Of a stretch of DNA of 38,288 nucleotides, positions 22,941 through 30,924 are shown piece after piece; within the stretch, counting starts at the first letter, position 1, and the number at the start of each line of letters is the position of its first letter. Under the pieces are notes generated by a model. It was given only the letters and a program-made list of their open reading frames with translations. It had not been told where the DNA came from and made no database searches. Both the position numbers and the translations under genes were made by a program. Source of the DNA: Companilactobacillus paralimentarius DSM 13238 = JCM 10415 (GTDB taxonomy: Bacteria > Bacillota > Bacilli > Lactobacillales > Lactobacillaceae); contig NZ_AZES01000054.1 of assembly GCF_001434985.1 (NCBI RefSeq), positions 1-38,288 of the forward strand. Direction: 5' to 3'.

Positions 22941-22981
22941 TCAAATTTAATTTGAACTATCTTTCTACTTAGAAATATTAA
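22941..22981 (+). promoter_or_regulatory. Palindrome overlapping the promoter of the GreA/GreB-like gene
   Basis: TCAAATTTAATTTGA (22941-22955) is a perfect 7-1-7 palindrome. It overlaps TTGAAC (22952-22957), a -35 paired with TATTAA (22976-22981) at an 18-base spacer. It shares half-sites with the inverted repeat at 18996-19025. Confidence 0.5.
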
Positions 22982-23000
22982 TATATCGAGGTTTTTCAAA

Positions 23001-23471
23001 ATGGAACCAACATTTAACAAAATGACTCCTGCCGGATATAAAGCTATTGAGCAAGAGATCAAGCATTTGAAAGAAATCCGTCCTGGAAAAATTAAAATAT
23101 TGGCTGCCGCGGCGGCTTTAGGAGATCGTTCTGAAAATACTGAATATTCAACTGCTAAAAGAGATCTTGGTCACTTGGAAGGTCGTTTACGTTTTCTATA
23201 CAAGCAGCTTCAGTACGCTGATGTCGTCGTCCCTGCTGATAATGATAAGCTCGACATTGGTAAATTCGTAACAGTTGAATTTTTGGATGATCATGACCAA
23301 GTTACCTATCAACTTGTCGGTAAACAGGAAGCTAATTTGACCGAAAATAAAATTTCTTTTGCTTCACCGATTGGTAAAGCTTTGGAAAATCATAAAGTCG
23401 ATGATATTGTAACAGTCAGTGCACCAGATGGTTCTTATCAGGTAAAAATCATCGAAATCAAGTTAAATTAA
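23001..23471 (+). CDS. GreA/GreB-family transcription elongation factor (second paralogue type)
   Basis: The 156-residue protein has an N-terminal coiled coil (about 1-75) whose tip carries GDRSENTEY (residues 41-49). The acidic pair there stimulates RNA cleavage by backtracked polymerase. A C-terminal FKBP-like domain follows (FVTVEFLDDHDQVTYQLVG...SPIGKALENHKVDD). The GDRSEN form and the KRDLGHLEGRLRFLYKQL stretch are closer to GreB than to the housekeeping GreA of lactobacilli. It is probably an accessory paralogue. The ribosome site (CGAGGT) is weak. Confidence 0.88.
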   Translation: MEPTFNKMTPAGYKAIEQEIKHLKEIRPGKIKILAAAAALGDRSENTEYSTAKRDLGHLEGRLRFLYKQLQYADVVVPADNDKLDIGKFVTVEFLDDHDQVTYQLVGKQEANLTENKISFASPIGKALENHKVDDIVTVSAPDGSYQVKIIEIKLN

Positions 23472-23478
23472 TTTTATA

Positions 23479-23514
23479 ATTATTTAAATATGGTACGTAC
23501 CAATTTTAAATAAT
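23479..23514. promoter_or_regulatory. 36-bp dyad between the Gre-like and EamA genes
   Basis: ATTATTTAAA-TA-TGGTAC is followed by GTACCA-AT-TTTAAATAAT; all positions pair except the two-base TA/AT step. The core TGGTACGTACCA is a perfect 12-bp palindrome. No T tract follows, so a classical terminator is unlikely. It may be an operator or a cruciform-prone site. Confidence 0.55.
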
Positions 23515-23641
23515 GCCCGTTTAAAGCTACCTCTGTTACATACCTATTTCTGATAAACACCATGATATAAAAAAAAGAATAGTCAAAACTTGATAACCAC
23601 GGGTATAATAAAGTATTGATTTTTTAGGAGGATGTTTTTTA

Positions 23642-24559
23642 ATGGATGAAAGTAAAAAGTTGGCCAAGAAGACCCTTGATCGTGGTTTCTGGTTAGCATT
23701 TTGTGCTTCTGCTCTTTGGGGAGTTTCAGGTACCGTTTTACAGTTCGTTGCTAAGAACTTAAATATTCCTACAATGTGGTTTATTGGTACCAGAACACTT
23801 ATAGCCGGTATCCTTTTGTTAGCAGTTGGCTTAGTCGTTTTACCTAAAAAGGAATTCTTTGCCGTTTTTAAAAATAAAAAAGATTTTCTAACTCTAGTTA
23901 GCTTTTCAGTCTTTGGTTTATTAGCTAATATGTTTACCTTTTTTCACGCTGTGAAGACCGGTAATTCATCGACGGCGACAATTTTACAGTACCTCTCACC
24001 TTTGTTTATCATGATTGGTGCCATAATCTTTACTAAAAAGAAAACTTCACGTGTGGACGTAATTTCCTTTGTCATTGCTTTAATTGGTGTTGTCCTTATG
24101 ATTACTCGTGGTGACTTGGGACATCTCTCAATTCCGTTTATTTCCGTTCTTTGGGGTATTGGTAGTGGTATCACTGCTGCACTTTATATTACTATTCCAC
24201 AAAAATTGATTGCTAAGTACCATGGAATTTTGATCACTGGTTGGGGAATGTTAATTGCTGGATTAATTTCTAATCTGTTCAATCCTTTCTGGGTCAACGC
24301 TCCAAAGATGACTGCTGGAAGTATTCTTGGTGTTGGTACAGTTATCTTGCTTGGTACTGTTCTAGCCTTTCTATTAATGGTTATCAGTACTAAATATACA
24401 ACAGCCGCAATTGTTAGTATCACTGATGCCGTACAACCATTCACTACTTTAATTTTAAGTGTGATTTTCCTTCATTACGCGGTTAATCTTGCTGAAGTAA
24501 TTGGTGCTGTTATTGTTATCATAGCTATTTATGTATTAAATCGTTATGATACCGAATAA
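23642..24559 (+). CDS. EamA-family (DMT superfamily) transporter
   Basis: The 305-residue protein has ten hydrophobic helices arranged as two EamA repeats (about 15-150 and 165-300). Helix 1 has WGVSGTV and the first repeat has GNSSTATILQYLSPLFI. Members export amino acids, metabolites or drugs, and the substrate is not readable. The start ATG 23642 follows TAGGAGGA. A TATAAT at 23604-23609 is the likely -10 with a poor -35. The 36-bp dyad upstream could control it. Confidence 0.9.
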   Translation: MDESKKLAKKTLDRGFWLAFCASALWGVSGTVLQFVAKNLNIPTMWFIGTRTLIAGILLLAVGLVVLPKKEFFAVFKNKKDFLTLVSFSVFGLLANMFTFFHAVKTGNSSTATILQYLSPLFIMIGAIIFTKKKTSRVDVISFVIALIGVVLMITRGDLGHLSIPFISVLWGIGSGITAALYITIPQKLIAKYHGILITGWGMLIAGLISNLFNPFWVNAPKMTAGSILGVGTVILLGTVLAFLLMVISTKYTTAAIVSITDAVQPFTTLILSVIFLHYAVNLAEVIGAVIVIIAIYVLNRYDTE

Positions 24560-24567
24560 TTTAACTC

Positions 24568-24603
24568 TTGGAGTCGGATAATGGATTCGGCTTCTTTTTT
24601 TTT
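24568..24603 (+). terminator. Terminator of the EamA transporter gene
   Basis: AGTCGGAT pairs with ATTCGGCT using G-U pairs, with a five-base loop, followed by CTTC and a long T run. Confidence 0.7.
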
Positions 24604-24653
24604 CACAATTTTGTTTTAATAAAGGTGTGCGTTAAAAGGAGGAATATTCGTTT

Positions 24654-25658
24654 ATGAAAATATTTGCATATGGAATTCGTGAAGACGAAGAACCATCTTT
24701 AAGAAAATGGGAAGAGGCTAATCCTAATATTGAAGTAGGCTTCACTAAATATACTTTAACAGCTGATTCAGCTAGATTAGCTGAGGGTTCTGACGGTGTC
24801 GTAACATTACAGACTTCACCTTACACCAGAAAAGCTTTGGAAGTACTTAATAAATTAGGTATTAAGTATATTTCAATCCGTAATGTCGGCTTTGATAACT
24901 TCAACTTCAAAGATCTTAATGATCTTGGATTTACTTTAACAAATGTACCTGTTTATTCTCCAAATGCCATCGCTGAACATACCGTTCTCTTGATGGGTCG
25001 CTTATTACGCCGTGTGCCTGAATTCGATGAGAAATTTGACAATGGTGATTTCACTTGGGCTCCTACTATTGGTAAAGAGTATCGTGAACAAACAGTCGGT
25101 GTTGTTGGTACTGGACATATCGGTCGCGTGGTTATCAAAATTTTGCAAGGCTTCGGTGCTAAAGTCGTAGCTTACGATGTCTATCACAACGACGATATAG
25201 AAAAACAAGGATTATACGTGGATAGTTTAGAAGAATTATATAAACAATCTGATATTATTACCTTGCATGTTCCATTATTTGATTCTAATAAATATATGAT
25301 TAATGACAAAGCCATTTCACAAATGAAAGATGGTGTTTATATCATCAATTGTGCCCGTGGTGAATTGATCGATACTGATGCATTAATTAAAGGCTTAGAC
25401 AGTGGTAAAGTTGCTGGAGCTGGACTTGATGTTCTTGATAATGAAAATTCTGTCTTTGGTAAAGTTTGGAGTAGTATTGACAACATTCCAAACGAAAAAA
25501 TCAAGAATCTAGCTAAGAGAACTAACGTTATCATTACTCCACATAGTGCCTTCTATACAGAAACAGCTATTCACAATATGATTACGACCTCATTCGATTC
25601 AAACAAAGCTTTGATTGAAGGACTTAAGCCAAATAATATTGTTGATACAACTAAATAG
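24654..25658 (+). CDS. D-2-hydroxyacid dehydrogenase, D-lactate dehydrogenase type
   Basis: The 334-residue protein has the D-LDH fold: a catalytic domain split around an NAD-binding domain with GTGHIG (152-157). The catalytic residues are R235 (NCARGE), E264 and H297 (PHSAFYTE). It interconverts pyruvate or another 2-oxoacid with the D-hydroxyacid. It could be the main D-lactate dehydrogenase or a D-hydroxyisocaproate-type paralogue; sequence alone does not decide. AAAAGGAGG precedes ATG 24654. It is monocistronic with its own terminator. Confidence 0.9.
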   Translation: MKIFAYGIREDEEPSLRKWEEANPNIEVGFTKYTLTADSARLAEGSDGVVTLQTSPYTRKALEVLNKLGIKYISIRNVGFDNFNFKDLNDLGFTLTNVPVYSPNAIAEHTVLLMGRLLRRVPEFDEKFDNGDFTWAPTIGKEYREQTVGVVGTGHIGRVVIKILQGFGAKVVAYDVYHNDDIEKQGLYVDSLEELYKQSDIITLHVPLFDSNKYMINDKAISQMKDGVYIINCARGELIDTDALIKGLDSGKVAGAGLDVLDNENSVFGKVWSSIDNIPNEKIKNLAKRTNVIITPHSAFYTETAIHNMITTSFDSNKALIEGLKPNNIVDTTK

Positions 25659-25663
25659 AATTT

Positions 25664-25706
25664 AAAAAAAGAGATACTCTTCCTTTGGAATAGTATCTCT
25701 TTTTTA
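25664..25706 (+). terminator. Terminator of the D-LDH-type gene
   Basis: AAAAAGAGATACT pairs with AGTATCTCTTTTT around a 12-base loop, with a T run. Confidence 0.9.
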
Positions 25707-26014
25707 TAACGTCACAAACTCATACAACGGTGTAATTTGTATTTTATTCTTTTAATAGTAATAAAAATTTCAAAATTAATAATTATAATATAAGCCAGTT
25801 TAACAATATTTATAGATAATATTTTTGCTTTCTAAAATTAAATAAATTTACATTGAGCTACTTTTCCTCAAATAATTGTGCCAGTTAGTTTCTAGCCATT
25901 ATATAACAGTGATAGAAATTTCAGACATCTTTTAATCAATCTTTCCGTTGCTATAATAAGGCTGATAACCTTTATTACAACTTGTAATTATTTTTCGAGG
26001 AAGGAATTGATTAT
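25707..26014 (+). other. AT-rich upstream region of the lectin/WxL-like gene
   Basis: No gene is visible in these 308 bases. A TATAAT at 25952-25957 is the likely -10, without a clear -35. In the leader lies ATTACAACTTGTAAT (25974-25988), a perfect 7-1-7 palindrome that may be an operator or a leader hairpin. Confidence 0.45.
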
Positions 26015-28492
26015 ATGGATGTATTCAAAGTCCTAAAGTGTCTGCCAATACTTATTTGGATTACTCTATTATTCTTCCTTTCATTAACAACGACAACAAC
26101 TACTACTTTAGCCGACAGTGCCACTGAGGATCAGGAAGCAATTAACAGTGCTCCTACAGGACTTGATATTCATAAGTTTTTTAAAATTTCTCCGCCCCTA
26201 AATAATGATATACACGATCCATTTACAGATAATGACGCTCAAACCACTAAAGATGGAAAAGTTCTCGATTTAGCTACTGGTTCTGGTTCATATGGAGCAG
26301 CTTGGTCAGACACTTCAGCTGGAAATTACATAGACATCCGTAAGGATCAAACCGTCTCTGCTTGGTTATATTTTGGTGCAGCCACTAATAATGAACTTTT
26401 GAACGGTCAAGGAATGGCCTTAGTTTTACAAAACGATCCTCGCGGTTATAACGCTGTGGGAGCTGGTTATCAAGGACTTGGTGTTTATGGATACGACAAG
26501 GCAACCACCTCATATTATTATTTTACAGAAGGATCTCCTACTGTAGCTACCCCCGATTATATTGCTAGTACAGCTGTTAAAAACAGTATGGCCTTAGAAT
26601 TCGATAGTCAAATAAACGATGCTCTTTCATCAAGAGACGAAGCTCCCATCCAACTCAATTATGAATCGGGAGTAATCTTTCCAGGTATAGGTACTTACTA
26701 TTACACACTAAATGGGTACGATACAAAAGATACGGCTAATAAATTCCCCATTCCTTCTACGTACCCCAATAATTCTAAATTCGGAGCTAGTGGTGGATAC
26801 GGACATATTGCAGTAACTTACCCTGGCTTAGCAACTAGTTATGCGCTTTTACCTATAGGAGTTTCCAATCAATCCAATTCTGCCTGGAAGGGTTTTACGA
26901 GTGCTGCTTCCATCATTCATTCTGGAGCCAAGTCGGCACAATTAGTTGATGCTGGTACAGACGATAATCCTATTTATTGGCATCATGTTACCTTTACTTG
27001 GAAACACGCTTCAGATGGGAAACCAGCGCAAATAAAATATGCTTTCAACGATAAATATTTAGATGGAACAATTAACAATGATGGTAGTAATCTTGGTGGA
27101 TATCCTCGAGTTGATCAAACCGTAGACGTTGATCATAATATTTTTGGAGATATTAAAGACAATAAATTATATTGGGGATTTACCGGTGCCAATGGAAAAT
27201 CGAGTGGTATTTACAGTAAATTGGTAGTATTCGAATCAATCCCTGCGCTAGTTCACGCTGATGCAAAAGCATCTATTACTGATAATACTTTGGGTAAAGT
27301 GATTACGGATGACTCGACCGATAAGAATATTGCTCATGGTGATAAATTAACAATCAACTATAATGTCAATTATGATACTGAAAATAGTCGTGTTGATTGG
27401 AATAAAATTGCTGCCGAAATTGATTTACCAACTAATATTAATTATGATTCTGATAGTAATGGCAATATTGCCACAATTAATTACAAAAATAGCTTAAATG
27501 GAAATACCAAAACTGAATACATTAGTGGTACGAATTTAAATGCTCAATCTTTGAAATTCAATCTAGCCGAGAACCTAGGTAAGATTAGTGATACCGCTTA
27601 TACCAGTGCTGACATTTCAATCAATGGCATAGCCGATAATACAACTGACCACGATATCGACGTACCTGAAGAACCAGCCAAATTCTCAGGTGAGAATCAA
27701 ATCTCTACAACTAGTACTCCAAACTTCAAAGTCACTTATCAAAAAAATTGGTTATTAACTTTTAAAAATCCTGATCCAATAAATATCGTCTATAGTGATG
27801 CTAACGAAAATTTAAATTTACCCACACAGCTCAGTTATGACAAAAACCACCACTTCAAAACAGAAGATCCTATTCGTTACGATATAAGTGTTGGTGATAA
27901 AACATATAACGCCAGCACTCAAGCCAACTCCACCGATACATCAGCCCTTGGAACTATTCCTTTAAGAAGCATTGTCGGTGATGATTTCTGGAACATTTTT
28001 AAAGAAAAAACTACTCAGAAAGTCACTGTCACCGCTACGGACAAGGACGATATTAAGTCAAACACCGTTACATATATTATTAATGTTTTACAAAATAAAT
28101 TTTTAGACGTGAATGCATCAAAAAATCTAGACTTTCAAGATGTTAACTATTTATCAACTAATGAATATTTAAAACGAAAAAGTGGTTTTTCCGTCAGCGT
28201 TACAAGTTTAAGAAATCCTTGGAAACTATCCGTTTCAACCTCAGAAATAAAAAAAGGCAATGTCAAATTTAATGGAACATTAGTTTATAGAAAAAAAGAT
28301 GGAACTGTTTATGACTTAACTTCAGAAGAAGTCCCCATTGCCGAAAACAACGTTGCTAGCGATCAATTAGTAACAACAGTAATTTCAAAAAGCTGGACAG
28401 ATAATACCGGACCATTATTGAAACAAACTGGAATTAGCGAGGTTGGAAAGTACAGTGGAACCGTAACTTGGTATGTCACTAACAGTATTTAA
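26015..28492 (+). CDS. Secreted surface protein with L-type lectin-like domain and WxL-like C-terminus
   Basis: The 825-residue protein has a signal peptide (hydrophobic core about 9-24, a run of seven Thr, likely cleavage after LADSA or nearby). A lectin-type beta-sandwich domain spans about 45-410: VSAWLYFG, GMALVLQNDP, ALEFDSQ, HVTFTW, YWGFTGANG. Two beta-rich repeats lie at about 415-700. The last ~120 residues carry NPWKLSVS and end in YSGTVTWYVTNSI, the spacing and final position of a WxL domain, although the second motif is WYV rather than WxL. There is no LPXTG or lipobox. WxL domains bind peptidoglycan non-covalently. The usual WxL cluster partners (DUF916 protein, small LPXTG protein) are absent nearby. 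Carbohydrate-mediated adhesion is the likely role. Confidence 0.75.
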   Translation: MDVFKVLKCLPILIWITLLFFLSLTTTTTTTLADSATEDQEAINSAPTGLDIHKFFKISPPLNNDIHDPFTDNDAQTTKDGKVLDLATGSGSYGAAWSDTSAGNYIDIRKDQTVSAWLYFGAATNNELLNGQGMALVLQNDPRGYNAVGAGYQGLGVYGYDKATTSYYYFTEGSPTVATPDYIASTAVKNSMALEFDSQINDALSSRDEAPIQLNYESGVIFPGIGTYYYTLNGYDTKDTANKFPIPSTYPNNSKFGASGGYGHIAVTYPGLATSYALLPIGVSNQSNSAWKGFTSAASIIHSGAKSAQLVDAGTDDNPIYWHHVTFTWKHASDGKPAQIKYAFNDKYLDGTINNDGSNLGGYPRVDQTVDVDHNIFGDIKDNKLYWGFTGANGKSSGIYSKLVVFESIPALVHADAKASITDNTLGKVITDDSTDKNIAHGDKLTINYNVNYDTENSRVDWNKIAAEIDLPTNINYDSDSNGNIATINYKNSLNGNTKTEYISGTNLNAQSLKFNLAENLGKISDTAYTSADISINGIADNTTDHDIDVPEEPAKFSGENQISTTSTPNFKVTYQKNWLLTFKNPDPINIVYSDANENLNLPTQLSYDKNHHFKTEDPIRYDISVGDKTYNASTQANSTDTSALGTIPLRSIVGDDFWNIFKEKTTQKVTVTATDKDDIKSNTVTYIINVLQNKFLDVNASKNLDFQDVNYLSTNEYLKRKSGFSVSVTSLRNPWKLSVSTSEIKKGNVKFNGTLVYRKKDGTVYDLTSEEVPIAENNVASDQLVTTVISKSWTDNTGPLLKQTGISEVGKYSGTVTWYVTNSI

Positions 28493-28500
28493 AAAGACGT

Positions 28501-28529
28501 TTGACAAAAGATAATCCAAGGTGTAACTT
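28501..28529 (+). promoter_or_regulatory. Promoter of the T-box/metE-like transcript
   Basis: TTGACA (28501-28506), 17-base spacer, TAACTT (28524-28529) preceded by TG. It begins nine bases after the stop of the surface protein gene. Confidence 0.75.
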
Positions 28530-28535
28530 ATTCAC

Positions 28536-28833
28536 CAACCAAATAATTAAAATCTATTTAATCAAATTAGACGTTGAAGAGAAGAGTAAATTAATCCAGT
28601 AATTTTCCAGTGACCGTCAGCCAGTGAAAAGACGGAATGAACGATTAATCGAAGATGAGCTTGGAGTCTTATCCTAGTGCAAGCTAGGAATACGCAAGGA
28701 TGCGATATCATCCCGGACATGACAGTGTCGTTGAGGTATTTTGTGTAAGCAAAGTATAAATTAGGGTGGTACCACGAGTAATCGTCCCTACAGTGCAGGT
28801 AAATTCTGTATTGTAGGGACGATTATTTTTTTT
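28536..28833 (+). promoter_or_regulatory. T-box riboswitch leader, methionine specifier
   Basis: The T-box sequence AGGGTGGTACCACG lies at 28763-28776. A terminator follows (AATCGTCCCTACA/TGTAGGGACGATT with eight T, 28780-28833), and CGTCCCT is shared with the antiterminator. In Stem I, ATTAATC pairs with GATTAAT. Just 3' of the latter, the loop CGAAGATGAGC places ATG (28655-28657) at the specifier position. Uncharged tRNA-Met would therefore stabilise the antiterminator and switch on the downstream gene. Specifier assignment is from local alignment by eye. Confidence 0.88.
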
Positions 28834-28869
28834 ACTCTCTCTTAACGACAAAGTCGATTTAGAGAGAGT
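28834..28869 (+). other. Second hairpin directly after the T-box terminator
   Basis: ACTCTCTCT-taa-CGAC-aaa-GTCG-attt-AGAGAGAGT forms a two-step stem immediately after the T run. No T tract follows, so it is not a terminator. It could act as a stabiliser or processing site at the 5' end of the cleaved messenger. Confidence 0.45.
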
Positions 28870-28972
28870 TATGGGAATGTTCGGAGATCATTCGTTTCCC
28901 CTTTTCTCTTAACCGCGCTCATCATCTCAACCAATACAAAAAAAGATTAAACAGACTCAGGAGGATTTTCAT

Positions 28973-30100
28973 ATGACAGTTAAAACAACAAGCAAAATCG
29001 GATTCCAACATGTAGGAAGTTTTCTAAGACCAGACGTTCTCAAGCAGGCCCGCCAAGATTATTTCAATAACCAAATTACTCAAAAAGAACTCACAACAGT
29101 TGAAAATGAAGCTATCAAGGATCTCGTTAATAAAGAAGTCGCCGCAGGTTTAGACTACGCTACTGATGGTGAATTTCGTCGTTCATACTGGCATCTGGAC
29201 TTCTTCTGGGGTTTTGAAGGCATCGACCATATTCACTATGGCGAAGGTTATCATTTTGCCCATGAAGAAACTCGTGATGATACTGCTATCTTATCAGGAC
29301 ACATCAAATTCAATCCTGAAACTCATCCTTTCATCAAAGATTTTGAATTTCTCAAATTACTGACTGATAATCTAGATATCGAACCTAAACAAACGATCCC
29401 TGCTCCTTCACAACTCTATGTTGAATTGATTCGTGGAACTAACGACGAAAAAATCAAAGAATTTTATCCAAATATTAACGATTTATATTTGGATATCGAA
29501 AAAGCTTATCATGACGCCATTTTAGCTTTCTACGATAAAGGTGCCCGTGTCATTCAATTGGATGACTGTTCATGGGGATTATTCCTAGATGAAGACTTTT
29601 TAAATACTCCTGATGGTAAAGCTTATGCCAACTCAGGTATTCAAGATATTCTTCTTGAGCTAAACAATAAAGCTATTGAAAATCTTCCTGAAGATTTAAC
29701 TATCAATACCCACGTATGTCGTGGTAACTACCACTCTGACTTTGCTTTCTCTGGCGGTTATGGTCCTGTCGCTGACACACTATTTGCTAAAGAAAATGTT
29801 GATACCTACTTCTTAGAATATGATTCTAAACGCGCCGGCAACTTTGAACCACTTGCCAAAGTATCAGGTGACAAAAAAGTTGTTTTAGGCTTAATTACAA
29901 CCAAATCTGGCGAACTTGAAGATCGTCAAGAAGTCATTAATCGTATTAAAGAAGCTAGTCAATACTTGCCATTGGATCGTCTCTGGTTATCAACTCAATG
30001 TGGCTTCGCTTCTACAGAAGAAGGTAATGTTCTAACCGAACAACAAGAATGGGCTAAGCTTAAATTGGTTAAATCAATTCAGGATGAAGTCTGGGGATAA
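28973..30100 (+). CDS. Cobalamin-independent methionine synthase II family protein (YxjG/YxjH-like)
   Basis: The 375-residue protein matches the C-terminal catalytic half of MetE as a stand-alone barrel. It begins FQHVGSFLRPDVLKQARQDYF and has the zinc ligands H247 and C249 in HVCRGNYHSD and C343 in STQCGF. YxjG/H-type proteins are thought to methylate homocysteine from a donor other than the triglutamyl folate used by full-length MetE; the donor is not settled. Methionine control by the upstream T-box supports a role in methionine supply. AGGAGGATTTTCAT precedes ATG 28973. No clear terminator follows, so transcription may run into the small peptide gene. Confidence 0.92.
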   Translation: MTVKTTSKIGFQHVGSFLRPDVLKQARQDYFNNQITQKELTTVENEAIKDLVNKEVAAGLDYATDGEFRRSYWHLDFFWGFEGIDHIHYGEGYHFAHEETRDDTAILSGHIKFNPETHPFIKDFEFLKLLTDNLDIEPKQTIPAPSQLYVELIRGTNDEKIKEFYPNINDLYLDIEKAYHDAILAFYDKGARVIQLDDCSWGLFLDEDFLNTPDGKAYANSGIQDILLELNNKAIENLPEDLTINTHVCRGNYHSDFAFSGGYGPVADTLFAKENVDTYFLEYDSKRAGNFEPLAKVSGDKKVVLGLITTKSGELEDRQEVINRIKEASQYLPLDRLWLSTQCGFASTEEGNVLTEQQEWAKLKLVKSIQDEVWG

Positions 30101-30106
30101 TAATCA

Positions 30107-30135
30107 TTGATAGCGCTTTCAACAAGAACTATAAT
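30107..30135 (+). promoter_or_regulatory. Strong promoter with embedded cre site
   Basis: TTGATA (30107-30112), exactly 17 bases, TATAAT (30130-30135). TGATAGCGCTTTCA (30108-30121) fits the cre pattern TGWAANCGNTNWCA with a single mismatch and covers the -35 and spacer. CcpA bound there would block polymerase, so glucose repression is predicted. Confidence 0.75.
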
Positions 30136-30177
30136 ATAAGTAAGGATTAAAGTTTATCTATGTTGGAGGTACTGATT

Positions 30178-30246
30178 ATGATGAAAATTTTAGCAGACTT
30201 ATTCAACAGAATTGTAGACTACACACTTCATTTTGATTGGTGGTAA
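30178..30246 (+). CDS. 22-residue amphipathic peptide ending in FDWW
   Basis: The small open frame starts MMKILADLF and ends LHFDWW before TAA. It has a GGAGGT ribosome site (30165-30170) at ideal distance and a consensus promoter with a cre site, which together make translation likely. Hydrophobic residues fall as IL-x-x-LF-x-x-IV-x-Y, consistent with an amphipathic helix. The FDWW end recalls the double-tryptophan XIP pheromones of streptococci, but no ComR/Rgg gene is nearby and the peptide has no typical export leader. Function is unknown; a membrane-active or dual-function RNA peptide is also possible. Confidence 0.6.
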   Translation: MMKILADLFNRIVDYTLHFDWW

Positions 30247-30261
30247 ACCCGCTTACAAATC

Positions 30262-30293
30262 TGTAAGAACAATGTAAGTAGATCAAATGTAAA
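30262..30293 (+). promoter_or_regulatory. Direct TGTAAG repeats upstream of the YxeA-like gene
   Basis: TGTAAG at 30262-30267 and 30273-30278 (11 bp apart) plus TGTAAA at 30288-30293. Tandem hexamers 11 bp apart are the binding pattern of OmpR-family regulators (WalR or PhoP type). A CTTACAaatcTGTAAG dyad overlaps the first copy. Confidence 0.45.
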
Positions 30294-30337
30294 AAGATAA
30301 CCAAAGCCTTTAGTATATTTCTCAGGAGGTAACGCAA

Positions 30338-30721
30338 ATGAGAAGTTTTCTAAGGGTTTTTCTTTTAGGTATTGTTATTATAGGATTAGGATATTTAGGT
30401 GCTTGTTTCTACACTAAGGACAACACAAGTCAGGTTTCACAAGCATTTAACAACTACAACATCTTAGTCAAACGTGAACCTAGATATGTAAAAATTGATA
30501 ATAAAGATGCTAAGGATAAAGATGGCTACGGTAATTACACATACAATTTGAAGAGTTACGATCAGGATGGTAAAGAACATCCCATCGAATTCATGGGTAT
30601 GGGTAAATTGAAACAGAATCATTATCTTAAACTTGATACTAAAGGTAGTTACGTCTATTCATATAAAGAAGTTTTCAAAAAAGACATCCCTAGTGATGTC
30701 TACACTAAATTGAATCTATAA
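30338..30721 (+). CDS. YxeA-family secreted or membrane-anchored protein
   Basis: The 127-residue protein has an N-terminal hydrophobic segment (about 5-23, ending GACFY) and a small beta-rich domain. The order YVKIDNKDAKDKDGYGNYTYNLKSYDQDGKEHPIEFMG... then LKLDTKGSYVYSYKEV is typical of the YxeA (DUF1093) family, related to OB-fold proteins. The role is unknown. The cysteine near residue 22 (LGACF) is only weakly lipobox-like. AGGAGGTAA precedes ATG 30338. It may be controlled by the upstream direct repeats. Confidence 0.78.
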   Translation: MRSFLRVFLLGIVIIGLGYLGACFYTKDNTSQVSQAFNNYNILVKREPRYVKIDNKDAKDKDGYGNYTYNLKSYDQDGKEHPIEFMGMGKLKQNHYLKLDTKGSYVYSYKEVFKKDIPSDVYTKLNL

Positions 30722-30731
30722 TATTAGAAAT

Positions 30732-30816
30732 AAAAGCAGTATTTACTTAGGACAAACACAGCACATTCGAAATTTAACTCCATGTGCCTTAAGTTCTAAA
30801 TAAATACTGCTATTTT
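30732..30816 (+). terminator. Long composite terminator, possibly related to the structured repeat
   Basis: AGCAGTATTTA (30735-30745) pairs with TAAATACTGCT (30801-30811), followed by TATTTTT. Inside, TTAGGAC pairs with GTTCTAA and GCACA with TGTGC. The segment TTTAACTCCATGTG followed by GTTCT resembles the ATTAGCTYCAAGTCG...CGTTCCA core of the repeats at 3123 and 10365. This may be a divergent third copy working as a terminator. Confidence 0.6.
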
Positions 30817-30858
30817 TGTTTCAAAAATTTAGAAGAAAGTTAATAGTCAGAATTCAAT

Positions 30859-30887
30859 TTGACCACAACAAATTTGATAACTAAAAT
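30859..30887 (+). promoter_or_regulatory. Promoter of the first DHA2 exporter gene
   Basis: TTGACC (30859-30864), 17-base spacer, TAAAAT (30882-30887). The start point near 30894 excludes the longer in-frame start at 30859. Confidence 0.7.
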
Positions 30888-30924
30888 AGATAAGTTACTA
30901 CTTTCCATTTTAGGGGTTCAAATT

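Noticed and set aside
26096-26110. Run of Thr codons in the signal peptide as a phase-variation tract
   Set aside because: The repeat unit is a triplet with mixed codons; gain or loss would not shift the frame.
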